DNA of 64,000 bases from Schistosoma haematobium. Lineage: Eukaryota; Platyhelminthes; Trematoda; Strigeidida; Schistosomatidae. The stretch lies in contig NC_067197.1 of assembly GCF_000699445.3 (NCBI RefSeq), positions 23,605,809 to 23,669,808 on the forward strand, in the 5' to 3' direction. A model generated the notes under the pieces. It was not told the origin of the DNA and did not search any database. It saw only the letters and a program-made list of their open reading frames with translations. Position 1 is the stretch's first letter. Each line of letters begins with the position of its first letter. The position numbers and the translations under genes are program-made. Below, piece after piece: positions 35,699-47,614 of this stretch.

Positions 35699-36115
35699 AT
35701 TCACTTGGTATTGCTTTACTTGAATCTTCCCATCGATGTTTTAGGACTGCAATTGATCAGTCTCTTATTGGCATATGTGCATACTGTGCATATGCCTCGA
35801 TATTACCTTAATTTACAAGTATTATAAGCAAAGATGGATAGTGGCTAGCAGTGGAATCCAATAAGAGACTGATCAATTTCAGTCCAAAAACATCAATGGG
35901 AAGATTCAAGTAAAACAATACCAAGCAAGTGGCTATCAGGACTCAGTAGCTAAGTGGATAACGCGATGGTGTTTGAAGCGAACGGTACTGAGTTCGAGTC
36001 CCAGAGTGAACATCAACTCTGAGATGCAGGTACATCCAGCTGACGAGTCCCAAACAGGACGAAACGCGCGTCCTGGATTCCACTGCTAGCCACTATCCAT
36101 CTTTGCTTATAAAAT
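35699..36115 (+). mobile_element. Family A (Sm-alpha type) hammerhead retroposon with inverted 5' arm
   Basis: The right half (about 35941-36110) has a tRNA-like A box (TAGCTAAGTGG, 35947-35957), a B box (GAGTTCGAGTCCC, near 35990-36002) and the ribozyme. The left half contains two inverted arms. GCAAAGATGGATAGTGGCTA (about 35830) is the reverse complement of the tail after the ribozyme. The stretches 35699-35771 and 35858-35932 are reverse complements of each other. The tRNA-like promoter plus ribozyme is the known Sm-alpha organisation. Confidence 0.88.
36026..36087 (+). ncRNA. Hammerhead ribozyme, Sm-alpha type, intact
   Basis: The core is CUGACGA at 36040-36046. Stem II is GUCC/GGAC with loop CAAACA. 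GAAA is at 36061-36064 and stem III is ACGCGCGU. Cleavage is expected after GUC at 36070-36072. Stem I pairs AUCCAG with CUGGAU, followed by an internal bulge and an outer GCAG/CUGC helix, the peripheral layout of the well-studied schistosome hammerhead. All core positions match the consensus. It is antisense to the K2P transcript. Confidence 0.93.
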
Positions 36116-36399
36116 CATGTTGAGTTTAAAACAATAAAATTTATTAGATAAAAGAGATTTAATAATAAATAATTGAACATTAACCTAACAATTGACATAT
36201 AACATTCTACCTGAAAAATAATAGCCACTTATATAATCTAACTGAAAAACCTAAATTATTCGGAATATGAATCAATTTATAGCTTTAATAGAATAAGATT
36301 CATATGTGTTTGATAAATGATTTACTCAATAAAAATGTAAAATCCATTGAAAACTGTTCTTATTTAATTTCAGATAAGTACAGTCAGTAGCATTTAACT

Positions 36400-36945
36400 A
36401 GTTTGGGTTTAGCATGGCTTAAAAATGCCCTGCTGTGGTCGAAAGTGAGGAGAGTCAGCTCTCTTTCTTGAAATGCTCTCACATAGCCATGTACATACAA
36501 CCACTGCCAGGGAAGTCTTAATCATTGCCTATTCGCACCACGGGTGTTGTTTTACGAAATTGAGAGGACGAAAAGCGAATATCCAGTACGTTAACCGGGT
36601 TGGTGGATACGAAGGATTCAACTAGAGCAGTTGGAAAACTCTGATTCCAAACCAGTGATGCATATGGGCTCCAAGATCGTGAGGAAACAAATGCCACATG
36701 AACCAATCGTTGGTCGCTGGCTATCATGGGACTGTATCATCTGACGTTGTTCTACTGCCTTGTGGACTAGACCTTTAGGTCAAAGGCTCCGGGTTCGGCC
36801 CCCTAAGAGAACTATCTGTACCGGTCTGGACACCCAGGAAGTATCACAGCCCTCACAGATATTGAATGAGCTATGTGCCGCTTATCTATTTGGTGCCTAC
36901 TTGTACCTATGTTTATGTGTTTTAAATGGAATAAAATAATAACAT
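36400..36945 (+). mobile_element. tRNA-promoter-like repeat without a hammerhead
   Basis: This is a GC-balanced block in AT-rich DNA. TTGTGGACTAGACC and GGGTTCGGCCCC (about 36758-36802) resemble A- and B-box spacing of tRNA-derived retroposons. The block ends with AATAAAATAATAA (about 36932-36944). No CUGANGA/GAAA pair was found. It is probably a further SINE-like family. The minus-strand open frame at 36518-36727 is taken as incidental. Confidence 0.5.
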
Positions 36946-38512
36946 GGATAGCGGAAACGATTTTCAAAAGTCAAAAGTGAAAAACTATCAATGCCATTGG
37001 ATTCTTCTAATGCTTAAATAATCAAATTGAAAGCTTACATTAAACTAGAACAACGACTTAACGAGAAGATAGTTAACCGCTCATTGTAGCGTCATAATTT
37101 ACCTTTTACATAAACCGTTGAAGTTCAGTTAAGTTCTCCTTTTATCAAAAAGAATAATTTCAAACGCTAATAACTAAATTTCGATAGATCAATGAGAAGA
37201 CGGAGTTGATCTATCTAAATTTATAAAATCGACTAATTGCTATAAAATTAATAACTACGAAAAATATTTACTTGTTATATTTACATATATTTATTAGGTT
37301 TGCTGTCATATCTAAACCAATGAACTGATACTGTTGAATGGTTTTGTGATGAAAGTATATTTTAGCGAATTGAGAATAAAGTCTAATTGATAAATTCATT
37401 GTTTTATAGTAACTAGTAAAATATTTTATTCAGTTCTCATTTCAAGTAGAACGGTCAATGGTTTGTTTCACATTATAACAAGGATAAATGGCGAATAGCT
37501 CGTATTACTAAATCTAAATTTTTCCTCATCTCATTATTTCAACTAAATTTAATGTCAGTTTTATCCTAAACGACTTTTGCCACTTTACAATAGAATCTCT
37601 TTACATACTGATCAGAGTTTAATCTGTCTGAGAGGAGTGCTGTAATATTAAAACTGTTATGTTATAAAGCTAGTATTCGACATCATTAATTGAGGAAATG
37701 TATACTGTATGACCGTTGGACTATCGTGTTTTGCTTCTCTATTGGATAACTTATAAAAATTTTTTGGAAAGGGTATCGAGTTCAAATTTCAATATGAACA
37801 TCATCAGTGATAAGCCAAGGAAAATCATCAGATCGGTCTGATATAGCAAAATAATTAAATCCTGAGCCTCACTGTCAAACAATATTGAAAAATTGATTTT
37901 TATGTATTTAGTACTAACCGCGATTTCGTTTCACATTTTAAGTAATGATTATATATATGTATTCTACTGTGACACGTGAGAGATGAAAAATTTCAGCAAT
38001 GTACTTGTTTACACAATAATATAGAAACATACTAGAGACTGACTTAGGATTTTATTCATAAAGTAACTTACATTACACCAATTCACGTGGTTTATACATT
38101 TTTTTAGGATTCAGGTTATATGGAGTATTTTATTAACGGAAACATCTGTACATCTGTTTTTAGGATTAAATATTACTATTCGAAAGACAGATATTTACAT
38201 TAGATGGATTAGCCATTATAAGTCTGAAAATTTGAATGGTGTATGAAGTACTTTTCGTGTTAACTTACTACATCTTATGTCCTATTTTTCTAACCAAATG
38301 GAAATGAAATAATTATAAAAAAATCCGAATATCTATTTTGTTCTATATAACTTCCCTCCTAAAAATATAAAGAATTCACAAAATAGGAAATAAACTAATT
38401 TCACATCATAGATTAGTTCTTCATGTATATATGGCCAGTACTTTTTCGATTTAAACAATTAAATTAAAGATATAAACTGGCTTAATAAGATTTTCAGAAT
38501 AGAATTACAAAT
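36946..38512. other. Intronic AT-rich stretch
   Basis: A weak Sm-alpha-like remnant may lie at about 37710-37815 (GTATCGAGTTCAAATTTC, GAACATCATCAG), too decayed to call. Nothing else recognised. Confidence 0.45.
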
Positions 38513-39575
38513 TTCTTACTTACTTACGCCTGTTACTCCTCGAGAAGGAGCATAAACTGCCCATCAGCATTCTCCATCCAACCCTGTCTCGAGCAATCCT
38601 TTCCAACTCCTTCCAGTCGTTATTCATCCTTTTCATATCTGTCTCTATTTCCCGACGTAATGTGTTCTTTGACCTTCCTATTTTCCATTTCCCTTCAGGA
38701 TTACAAGTTAGGGCTTGCCTCGTGATGCAGTTTGATGACTGATGATGATGTATGTATGTCCTATCCATTTCCATCGTCTTTTCCTAATTTCCTCTTCATC
38801 TGGAAGCTGGTTTGTTCTCTCCCACAGAAGGCTGTTTCTGATGGTATCCGGTCAATGAATGTTGAGTATCTTGCGTAGACAACTATTTATAAATATTTGT
38901 ACCTTCTTGATGATGGATGTAGTAGTTCTCGAAGTTTCAGCTCTGTACATTAGAACTGTGTTGACGTTCGTATTGAAGATTGTGATTTTGATATTTGTTG
39001 AAAGTTGTTTTGAGTTCCATATGTTCTTCGATTGTAGTGATGTGGCCCTTGTTTTGGCAATCCTTTCATTTACGTCTGTATTTGGTCCTCTTTGTTATCG
39101 ATGATGCTTCCCAAGTATGTGAAGGATTCTACATCTTCCAGAGTTTCACCATCAAGTGTGATTGGGTTGGTGTTCTCCGTGTTGTATTTGAGGATCTTGG
39201 TTTTCCCCTTGTGTATGTTGAAGCCTACTGATACAGAGACTGCTATTACACGAGTTGTCTCCATCTGTACTTGTTCATGTGTATGGGATAGGACGGCTAG
39301 GTCATCTGTGAAGTCAAAATCGTCTATTTGATTCTGAGCTGCCCATTGTTTGTCGTGTTTTCCCTCAGATGTCGAGGTCTTCACAATCCAGTCGACCAGC
39401 GGAAGAAAAAGGAAGGGAAAGAGTTGACAGCCTTATCGGACTCCGGTCATTACTTGGAATGCATCTGTCAGCTTTCCTCCATGCATGACCTTGCACTGTA
39501 GTCCGTCGTATTAGTCCCGGATAATGTTGACAATCTTCTCAGGAACTCCATAGTATCGAAGAAGTTTCCATAACG
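38513..39575 (-). pseudogene. 5'-truncated RTE LINE fragment, minus strand
   Basis: This is a longer relative of the fragment at 31744-32446, in the opposite orientation. In the minus-strand reading it runs from the end of RT palm motifs (YYGVPEKIVNII, MHGGKLTDAF) through a mutated active site (FTDD in place of FADD, near 39306) to [18 protein letters not shown] and the DRVGWRML tail. Stops and frameshifts make it a dead copy. The 3' end carries the (TAAG)n tail at about 38515-38527. It lies inside the K2P intron in sense orientation. Confidence 0.85.
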
Positions 39576-40890
39576 TCCTACAAATTACTTACAGTATTTC
39601 TCAGCTAATTTAAGAGTGGTTGGCACAATAATTAGTTTCAAGTGATTTATATATATTGTTCAGGTACTTCCATTTAAAATGACAGGTAACATAAACGAAT
39701 AAATGATTCGGTTAAATTGTTCATTGACTTATTGTTTTTAGTGTACGATTTAAAAAACCACTTAATTTACACTAAATATTTAGTTAAGCAAAAATATACT
39801 TACGAAAAAAGTATATACCATCCACTTCATTATTAGATTAGACGTTCAGACATTTTCATTAGAAGATCATATTATAAATGATATGATACAATAACTGTTT
39901 ATCATAGAAAGTTAGAACGAGTAATGTGCAAAAATTATACATCAAGAGCGTAGATTCATTTTGTCCAACAAATATCAGTCTTGATTTGAACCTGGCATAT
40001 ATTCGAAATTAAATTAAATCAACACTATTCTCACAGGTATTATATTTAAAAGAATGTGTTGCGTTACATTCTATTTGGTTTTTTAAAGTAGATATGCCTA
40101 TTTTCAAAGTTAGTAACATACGTTTTAAATTGTAATCTGTTTAAGTAGTTTAGTGATTAAATCAAACAAATTTATTACTCTTTCTTTACATTTCTGAAGT
40201 TTATTCAATTTGTTCTGTATGATAGTGATAATTAGGAAATGAGTAACTAATTACTATGATTAGTAACTAAAGAGTTTAACAAAGCTCATTCAAATCATAC
40301 TGAAATGATGTATTTTATATCTCATTAGAGAACAATTAAAAAGTTTCATAACTTTAGAATACTTTAAAAATAGAACAATTCCCAACTAATTATCTCTTTA
40401 AAATGTTGTAGACATAATAGTTTTATTACACAAAACTACAATCTAAGTGTATGAATAAATATGTAAAATAAACTTCATAGTTTATAAAAATAAAAACTAT
40501 AAACTGTTTATGTCTCTTCTGGGAACGTGATTCAATAATACTAATGTCTTTTATATATATACACTACCATTTCTTTCTTTCTCATTTATGTGTAATAATT
40601 GAATTGGGTATCATAAGAAAATAAAATATATACGTTAATCAGTTATTTAATTGTTTATTATAAACAACATATTTACTTTCTTTTGTAAAAGATTAACTGA
40701 CAGTATTGTTGGGTAAATCTACTTACTAAATCATTATTACTAAACATTATCCATTGTATATACATCAATGTATACGTATATGTAAAACAAAGAAAAAAAG
40801 GAAAAGAAATAAATTTCACACCTATCAGTGTAATAAAAACAGAAAAAGTTTTCAACTTATGAATAAATTTTAGTTCAATTTTTTCAAACA
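39576..40890. other. Intronic AT-rich stretch, nothing recognised
   Basis: No coding or repeat signal. The minus-strand open frame at 40673-40933 runs into the family A repeat and is not considered a gene. Confidence 0.5.
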
Positions 40891-40894
40891 AACA

Positions 40895-41525
40895 ATTATA
40901 TTTTAAATTCACCTGGTGTTGTTTTATTTGCACCTTCCCATTGCTATTTAGAACTGCAGTTGATCAGTCTCATGTTGGCATATGTGCATTTTATGAGAAT
41001 TGCTTCGATATAGCCTTAAGTCACAAGCTTTTTAAGCAAAGATAGATAGTGGCTAACAGTGGAATTCAGGACGCCAGTTTCATTTTATTTGAAACTGATC
41101 AACTGGATGCACCTGCATCTCAGATTTAATGTTCACTCCAGGACTCGAACCCAGTAAAAATCATTTCAGACGCCATCGCGTTCTCCACTTAGTTATCCAC
41201 TATCTGTCTTCACTTAAGAAGCTTGTAACTTAAGGCTATATCGAGGCAATCCGCACAAGATGCACATATGCCAACATGAGACTGATCAATTTGATTTTTA
41301 AATAACAATCGGAAGATACAATTAAAACAACGCCAAGTGAATTTAAACTTCACCCCATTGCACAAGCAGATGGCTAAGTGGGTAACGCGATGGCGTTTGA
41401 AGCAAACGGCACTGGATTCGAGTCCCGGAGTGAACATCAAATTTGGGATGCAGATACATCCAGCTGACAAGTCCCAAATAGGTTGAAACATGCATCCTGA
41501 GTTTTAAGGTATAAATAGACTGAAA
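40895..41525. mobile_element. Family A (Sm-alpha) inverted pair with two degenerate ribozymes
   Basis: The left unit is minus strand. Its ribozyme (about 41056-41115) reads UUGAUCA for CUGANGA, with GAAA and GCGUC kept. Its B box GACTCGAACCC is near 41142. The right unit is plus strand, with A box TGGCTAAGTGGG (about 41375), B box GATTCGAGTCCC (about 41415) and ribozyme 41449-41500. That ribozyme has core CUGACAA (41464-41470, G8 changed to A), a damaged stem II and an AUC triplet. Outer segments near 40920-41040 and 41210-41330 are reverse complements. Confidence 0.82.
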
Positions 41526-42627
41526 GATACAATATTTCGATCGATCTGTGCAGAAAACTGTCAGATATCATGAGACACCTAAGATTCTTAGTGTAATTTA
41601 ATTGCTTCTAAAAATTCAATCCATTCACTAGTAACATTGAAAATGAGTCCTGAAGGTAAATGGTAACCATTAGTATGATATTTTAAATACAATTAGTTCC
41701 TTTAATGAGTCTGAATTAAGTCAAAATAATAAATAAAGTTGAATACTATGAATTCATTATACTTCAGGGTTTTTCATCAGCTATTGACTACCACATATGT
41801 ATTAAAATGTAACAGTGAGTTATGACACAGTTTGAAATAATTCACGTTTATGATAACAAGAATTAGGGCTGATGAAACACCACGAATTCATGTTATTCTA
41901 CCTCAATTGTTGTTTAGGCTTTATTCAAAATGCTCTCAATTTCTACGTTATTTCAAATTTAAATTCATTAATAAACAATAGAAGATCAAGTTTAATTGCG
42001 TAATACTAACTCGAAATTAGTTTATACATTCAAACGTAAACAACTGTCAATTTTTGATTGCCATAGTGAAATGGATTTTTAATTCTCGTTTATCACAATT
42101 AATTATATCCCTTTTTAACTTCATTTGTAAATTCACCTATTTTAAAAACGTTTGTGTATGTGTGTAAATTGTATCAGCCTATTTGCTATTATTTACGCAA
42201 TCAGACATGCAAAATTTACAGTTCTAGTTTATTGCATTCCTTAACCCTTTTATCCATTTTTACATTACATATGAAGTATTCTCATACAAATTGATAACAG
42301 TATGATAAAACTTTATCATTTTAATATCTTAGTAACTAAATATTAAATTACTTTTTCAGTTTTATGATTTTATTTGATATTTTCGTAAACCACATTATAA
42401 ATTACTGAATTAATTTATAGTCTACCATCTCTTTGAATGTACAAGAACATTTCATAATATTACGACAAAAGTAAAGATTGCAGACATATATCAAATTAAT
42501 TTGCATTTGATCAAAGTGATAAATGATGTATGATGCCTCTACAAGTTCTTTATATTAGTCAAAAAAAATAGAAGGGTTATATAAGTATATAAGCCAAGCA
42601 GTGCATAGAGCTTAAATAATTTATTCT
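41526..42627. other. Intronic AT-rich stretch, nothing recognised
   Basis: No coding or repeat signal. Confidence 0.5.
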
Positions 42628-42765
42628 AGTGACCAGTGGAGTTTAACCGTGTTGTATGTGAGACATTTACCAACTGACGACAATAGGAGATCGCTGCTCA
42701 ATGGCAATGGGCCAGTATTCAACGTTGTTATTGTCCCATACTAGGACGAAATGGCCGTTCAATGC

Positions 42766-42766
<1 letters not shown>
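42628..42766 (+). mobile_element. Family B fragment with internal deletion
   Basis: The 5' body (CAGTGGAGTTTAACC...GACGACAATAGG) is joined directly to the ribozyme 3' half (CCCATACTAGGACGAAAUGGCCGU near 42726), without the tRNA-like part or CUGANGA. It ends at a (TTA)n run. Confidence 0.7.

Positions 42767-42799
<33 letters not shown>
42766..42799. repeat. (TTA)n microsatellite
   Basis: About eleven uninterrupted TTA units. Confidence 0.95.
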
Positions 42800-42804
42800 C
42801 AGCT

Positions 42805-43086
42805 TTATTCAATATTATATTTTTGGTACAATATAGAATTCTCAACGTAAAGTACTTCAACAAGTTTCCGTTTCTTTCTTCTTTGTCGGTCCTGGCGATA
42901 AATATCGAGTGATCGCCAGCTAGATGTTAGTAGTTCAGTAAATGAACATCTGAATAATGTGCGTTCTTTTCGTTGTATATTGCCAGCAACCACATTGTCT
43001 CTTATTGAGTTTTTTGTAACTTGGACAACGAAAGGTTGTACACTTTTCAGAAACGCAGCAGAATAGGTTATGCGATTAATAAACAT
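42805..43086 (-). other. Open segment of 93 codons, unassigned
   Basis: The reading begins MFINRITYSAAFLKSVQPFV and has a basic stretch RQDRQRRKKRKL near its end. The base composition is closer to coding than the flanks. It sits between two family B fragments and a (TTA)n run, so it could be part of another repeat. No family recognised. Confidence 0.25.
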
Positions 43087-43134
43087 AACGATATATTAAA
43101 ACAAACAAAAATAGATAACTTGTTGAAATATCTA

Positions 43135-43260
43135 GATGGCAGGAACAGGTAGCCCAGATGCTCAAGCAGGCCGCCTTTGGGATGTTCTAGCTTAGATCGA
43201 CTCGTGAATTCAACTGTTAAAATCCAACAATCTCCACAAATCCCCATACTGATAATATGT
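43135..43260 (+). mobile_element. Family B tail fragment
   Basis: This is the 3' tail only: GATGTTCTAGCTTAGATCGACTCGTGAATTCAAC and AATCTCCACAAATCCCC-type sequence. The ribozyme is not recognisable. Confidence 0.6.
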
Positions 43261-43479
43261 CAGCTTTGTTTAATAATAATAAAATAATATTTTTGGAATA
43301 TTTCAATCAGTAGAAAATTGAATTTCTAACTTTTCTCAACTTCGTATAAGTCTATTCTCCAGAGAAAATAGATAGCTGGATTAAAATTAACACATGTTTC
43401 ATCAATCCAGAGGAAAAAATCACAGAATGTTTAGTGCAATCGAAGCAAGCCTGATTATATCAATATTATGCTATCAAAG

Positions 43480-43560
43480 TCAAATTTGTGGACATCCAAA
43501 TGAGACGAAACGCGCGTCTTGTATTCCACTACAAACCACTATCCAACTCTGTATAAAATT
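43480..43560 (+). mobile_element. Family A ribozyme 3' half and tail fragment
   Basis: GACGAAACGCGCGUC followed by UUGUAUUCCACUAC and the CCACTATCCAAC tail (about 43503-43554) match Sm-alpha. The CUGANGA strand is largely lost. Confidence 0.65.
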
Positions 43561-43669
43561 TACTCCACTTTCAGTTTATTTGAAACTTGGACAAAACTAT
43601 GTTATATATTAATTCTAACCCATCTAGGGTAATCATGTATAAACTTACTGAGACATTAAAAATAAATTA

Positions 43670-44070
43670 ATATCTTTGTAACATCCCAATGAGTAGAAAA
43701 AATTAAATTTTCTGATGTTTCGTGACTCAGTGTAAGTCACTTCATCCTTAACTGTGCACACATACACACACAAATTCACATACACGTGGCTTATGAATCA
43801 CCTTGACCGACATGACATGACATTGATTTGTTCAGACCTATTCTTGATTGATCACATAATATTCTTTGTACTATTTAAACTTGGATTAATTTTGATTTGG
43901 TTATTTATTTTCTGATGAAGTGACTTACACTGAGTCACGAAACATCAGAAAATTTAATTTTTTCTACTCATTGGGATATTACAAATATACTAATTTGTTT
44001 ATAACAATTTACACAATGCTCAATTTATTCGAAATTATCAAGTCGAACCTTGGTAATGATTCCTACCTAT
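43670..44070. repeat. Family D interrupted inverted repeat
   Basis: The left arm (about 43677-43752) and the right arm (about 43866-43996) carry CUGAUGA-A-GUGACUU...GAGUCAC-GAAACAUC motifs in opposite orientation. The centre (43757-43860) has unrelated sequence with CA-rich runs. The outer flank 43990-44060 matches 27241-27305 in inverse. Confidence 0.72.
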
Positions 44071-44569
44071 TGAGACATTGATATATGAAAAATAAAGGGC
44101 CAACTAAACAAATTGGAATATAAAAATAAACAAAAATAATCACGAAAACAGCATAAAAACCAACCTGAATCACACCATACTGGATAACAAATTGATGTTA
44201 TCGGGGTAGGATCAAGGTTAGAACAAACCGTTTTTGGGTACATTAAAAGGGTATGTATAGCCAAGATGTAAATAAACCATGGTATAAGCTCCTGAACATT
44301 CGTATACAACAAAATAATGGTTGATTTGATATCAACTCTGTGATGTGTCTCAAATGACATCAAACCTTGGCAGTGATGCTGAAAAATTATTTTTGTTCAT
44401 CTATCTTACTTTAAGTTTGTTTTTCAGATATTTTCCTATCTTTCATGATGTAAGAGAAATTCATAAGTTAAAACTGAAATCTATCAAAAATATTTTCGCT
44501 TTCTTTCGAATCATTTATGGTTATTTTGTACGTTAGTAATTAATTTATAATTAGTAAATAACAAGGGAA

Positions 44570-44765
44570 ATTACAATTAGTTGATCACAAAGTAGTGATC
44601 AATGCCATGTATTTCTAGTCTTTTATTGGTGATTGAACTATCAGTCAACTAGGAATGTGATCACTAGTCTATTTGGCATGAAAATTCATACATTATTTTT
44701 AGATTATAGGTAGTTAGGATTATCTTGACGACGGCTGAAATGAGTTTGAATCAACAAAAACTTTG
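44570..44765 (+). mobile_element. Family C fragment without ribozyme
   Basis: TTACAATTAGTTGATCACAA...GTGATCAATGCCATG and the following GTCTA/TTATTGGTG...ATGTGATCACTAGTCTA match the non-tRNA segment of the family C pair at 22201-22310 at reduced identity. The tRNA-like part and hammerhead are absent. Confidence 0.6.
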
Positions 44766-45189
44766 TTTCCATCTTGATGTATGTGTTGCTTTCAACCAGA
44801 ACTTTTCTACGTTCTTGAAGTCAGATAGTTAATATTAAAGAAATGCCGAGATGCTGGAAAATTAATCTTGAAACATGATTATTAGAAAACATTACTCTTA
44901 AGTAATTAAACATTAAATGTTAAAATAAAGATTTACAAGATGTTGATGTGAACCGATTAAATCTGATGATGAATCATGGAATTGGAAATTGCTATGTAAT
45001 GCTTGTTCATAACTGGTTCTGTTACATAAAATACTACTTTAGACTGGATTAATAGATTAGTAAATACATGAATTTTTCAAAATCAACATGGGTAGAATTT
45101 CATTGTTCTTTTAATAAATTCTTTTAAAAATACAATTAAATCAATCGGATAAAAAATAATCTGTATTATCTTAAGAAACCGATGCAGAC

Positions 45190-45600
45190 ATTGTAGTGTC
45201 GGTTGTTATGTTAAGCCCACCAAGCTTATTCTAGCTTCCGTACAAGCCGATTTATTTTTCTTGAGTCACATTTTGACCTTGCTAATTATTCGCTTATCAA
45301 TCTTGACTGTTTTTATATGAGCATATGTGTGTGCACTTTTTATCTTATTGATCACATGCCTATAACTTATTTTTGTTCGGCTATAAATATTGATCAACGC
45401 TTGATTAAGTGGAGTTGGCTCACATTCCTTCTCCACCGCATATCACTTCTCTCTCTTCTCGTAGTTTCCTTCGCTCCATCTCGCTGATTGTCTGTTCTGA
45501 TCAATGATTGTACAAAATATAATTATTCTAAACTTCATTATCGTATTTGACTTATTTATTTCCGTTATTCACTAACGAGAATTAAGTCGATGGTAAATAA
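45190..45600 (+). mobile_element. Possible solo LTR
   Basis: A GC-balanced block starts TGTAGTGTCGGTTG (45193). It has a CTATAAATA box (about 45381) followed by a pyrimidine-rich run with CTTCTCCACC, CTCTCTTCTCG and CCTTCGCTCC, compatible with an LTR promoter and 5' leader. No second copy or clear target duplication was found, so the call is tentative. Confidence 0.35.
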
Positions 45601-46849
45601 GGGGATAGACGACATGTGTATTTCAATAACAATAAATCAAACGATCTAACTGGAGTCAGATCTAGGACCACTAAAACATCACAAGAAAATGTGTTCATTT
45701 TTCCTAAGTAAAATACAAATGATAATAAAATTCTGTTGGTATTTCAAGAATAAATCATACCTCATTAGTTTATGTATATCTGTAACTATGGAAATTATGG
45801 GCTACTTTTATAAGTCTCTCCTTTTCACTATATTTAACGGATAATTATTTCCGAATAAAGCTTACTGCATACAACTCTTTGATGTTTAAAGTTCTATGAA
45901 TTAATGTTTAAAAGGATCTTTTTTTCCGAAAGTTGAAAAGTAATAGAATGGCACTGTCATTTAAAATTCAATTACTTTTTCGTACCAAAGATTTATTGCT
46001 ATTGAAACATTTTGTGTGATGTTTCATACTTTATACCGTACTTTATGCGGATTTTATTCTCAGAGGAAGTATCAATCCCATCAAGTTTGTAGATATACTT
46101 CAAACACAATTGCCGACCTGTATCAAATTCAAACTCAAAATTTCTTGCTAATTATCACTAACTACTTAAAATATGTATTCATGGTCGTAACTGCTCAATG
46201 TCTAAGAATTTCAAAAGAAAATCTAAACAATTGGCTAGTGATTCACAGAATTCAAGTGATTTCCGTTGTTGATTATCGGCAAAAGTTAGTTTTAGATTGA
46301 ATGTTCGACTGGCGTGTATATTTACATATTTATGATGGTTTGCATATGAATATAACAGATAAGTGTAATGTAGTTTTATCTCTAGACGTTACAAAGCAAA
46401 TGTTTGGATATCTAGACTTTAAATGTTGTTTCTTTGTGGCTGAAACCATGTGATTCAACAACATAGTTTATGTTTTCTGATATTTTTGTTAACAAAATAT
46501 TGTTATAATTAATTCTTTCAACAGTATTCTTTTTTAAGTTAATTAAGGAAGATATTGAATCTTAAAATTACATACGAATTTCAGTTTTATCTGTGTGAAC
46601 AAAATTGTCTATTTTATTATACATTTTTGTCTTAAGCAGAAATTCTACTATCAATTTTTGGCATACAACTGTTTCTACTGACAAACTAGATTCTAATATT
46701 AAATCATAGATTGCAGTTTTAAGTACCAAATATTCCTCTTTACTTAGTTTTTTTGTCATAACTCTTTTCGAATGTATACATTTTACAAATAAGTATAGAG
46801 TTAATAGCACAGATTAGTGATTCATCCATTATCATTATTAGTTGAATTT
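45601..46849. other. Intronic AT-rich stretch, nothing recognised
   Basis: Open frames at 46016-46300 (plus) and 46568-46810 (minus) have no family features and are not called. Confidence 0.5.
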
Positions 46850-47080
46850 ACGAGTCGATGTAAGCTAAATCACCGTTGAAAACCTGAAAACACTAGGCGA
46901 CCGTTTCGTCCCAGTGTGAGACTCCTCAGCAATGTGCATCCACGACCCCGTACAAGGGACTCGGACACATGGCCTTCGGTCTCACATGTGAACGCTTAAC
47001 CTCTAGACCACTGAGCTGGTACCCAGTGGTGTCAATGCCTAATTGAAATCGATCCATGATCTTGTGCAACCGTTCATTAG
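46850..47080 (-). mobile_element. Family B retroposon with cleavage-site mutation
   Basis: The minus strand has A box CAGCTCAGTGGTC, B box region (GTCCGAGTCCC, about 46957) and ribozyme 46883-46945. The core CUGAGGA and stem II (GUCU/GGAC) are kept. The cleavage triplet is GCC instead of GUC, which breaks the NUH rule, so cutting is not expected. Confidence 0.78.
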
Positions 47081-47614
47081 TTTTCTGTCATGAGTGTATT
47101 TTTATTTATACAGTTTACAAATGAATGTAAAACTAATACTAAAAATTAGTGATTAATCCATTATCAAAGTATAATTCAATATTTTTTGTAAAGATTTATA
47201 TGAACTAACCAAGTAATTTAGCAGATTTCAAAAAGGAATAAAATTGCTCAGTAAGTTGATTACTTTTACTAATTACGTAAGTATAAGAATAGAAATTAAG
47301 AAACTTAACACGAAGTTTGGCATAGATCATTCGAATGTAAATTACAGATTAAACAACAATGTATTAATCTTTATCAAACTATAATGACTATTTCACTTAA
47401 AATTTAAGTAACCGATGAAAGTAGCCAATTTGTCACACACACACACGCCTGAAAATAGAACAAAAAACTAGACTGACCGATGAGTACCATTTTATTCTAC
47501 ATTTTTATTTAAATATAGAATCAATCAGCCTATAGTAAACAATTAGATTTCATGAACAATATAGAATATTCACAATATACCGATTAAATATTACAATTTC
47601 AAACAAATAAATAT

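Noticed and set aside
36518..36727. A 69-codon minus-strand frame as a host gene
   Set aside because: It lies within a tRNA-promoter-like repeat and has no recognisable family features.
37710..37815. Another Sm-alpha copy
   Set aside because: Box-like words are present, but the order and ribozyme are not recoverable by eye.
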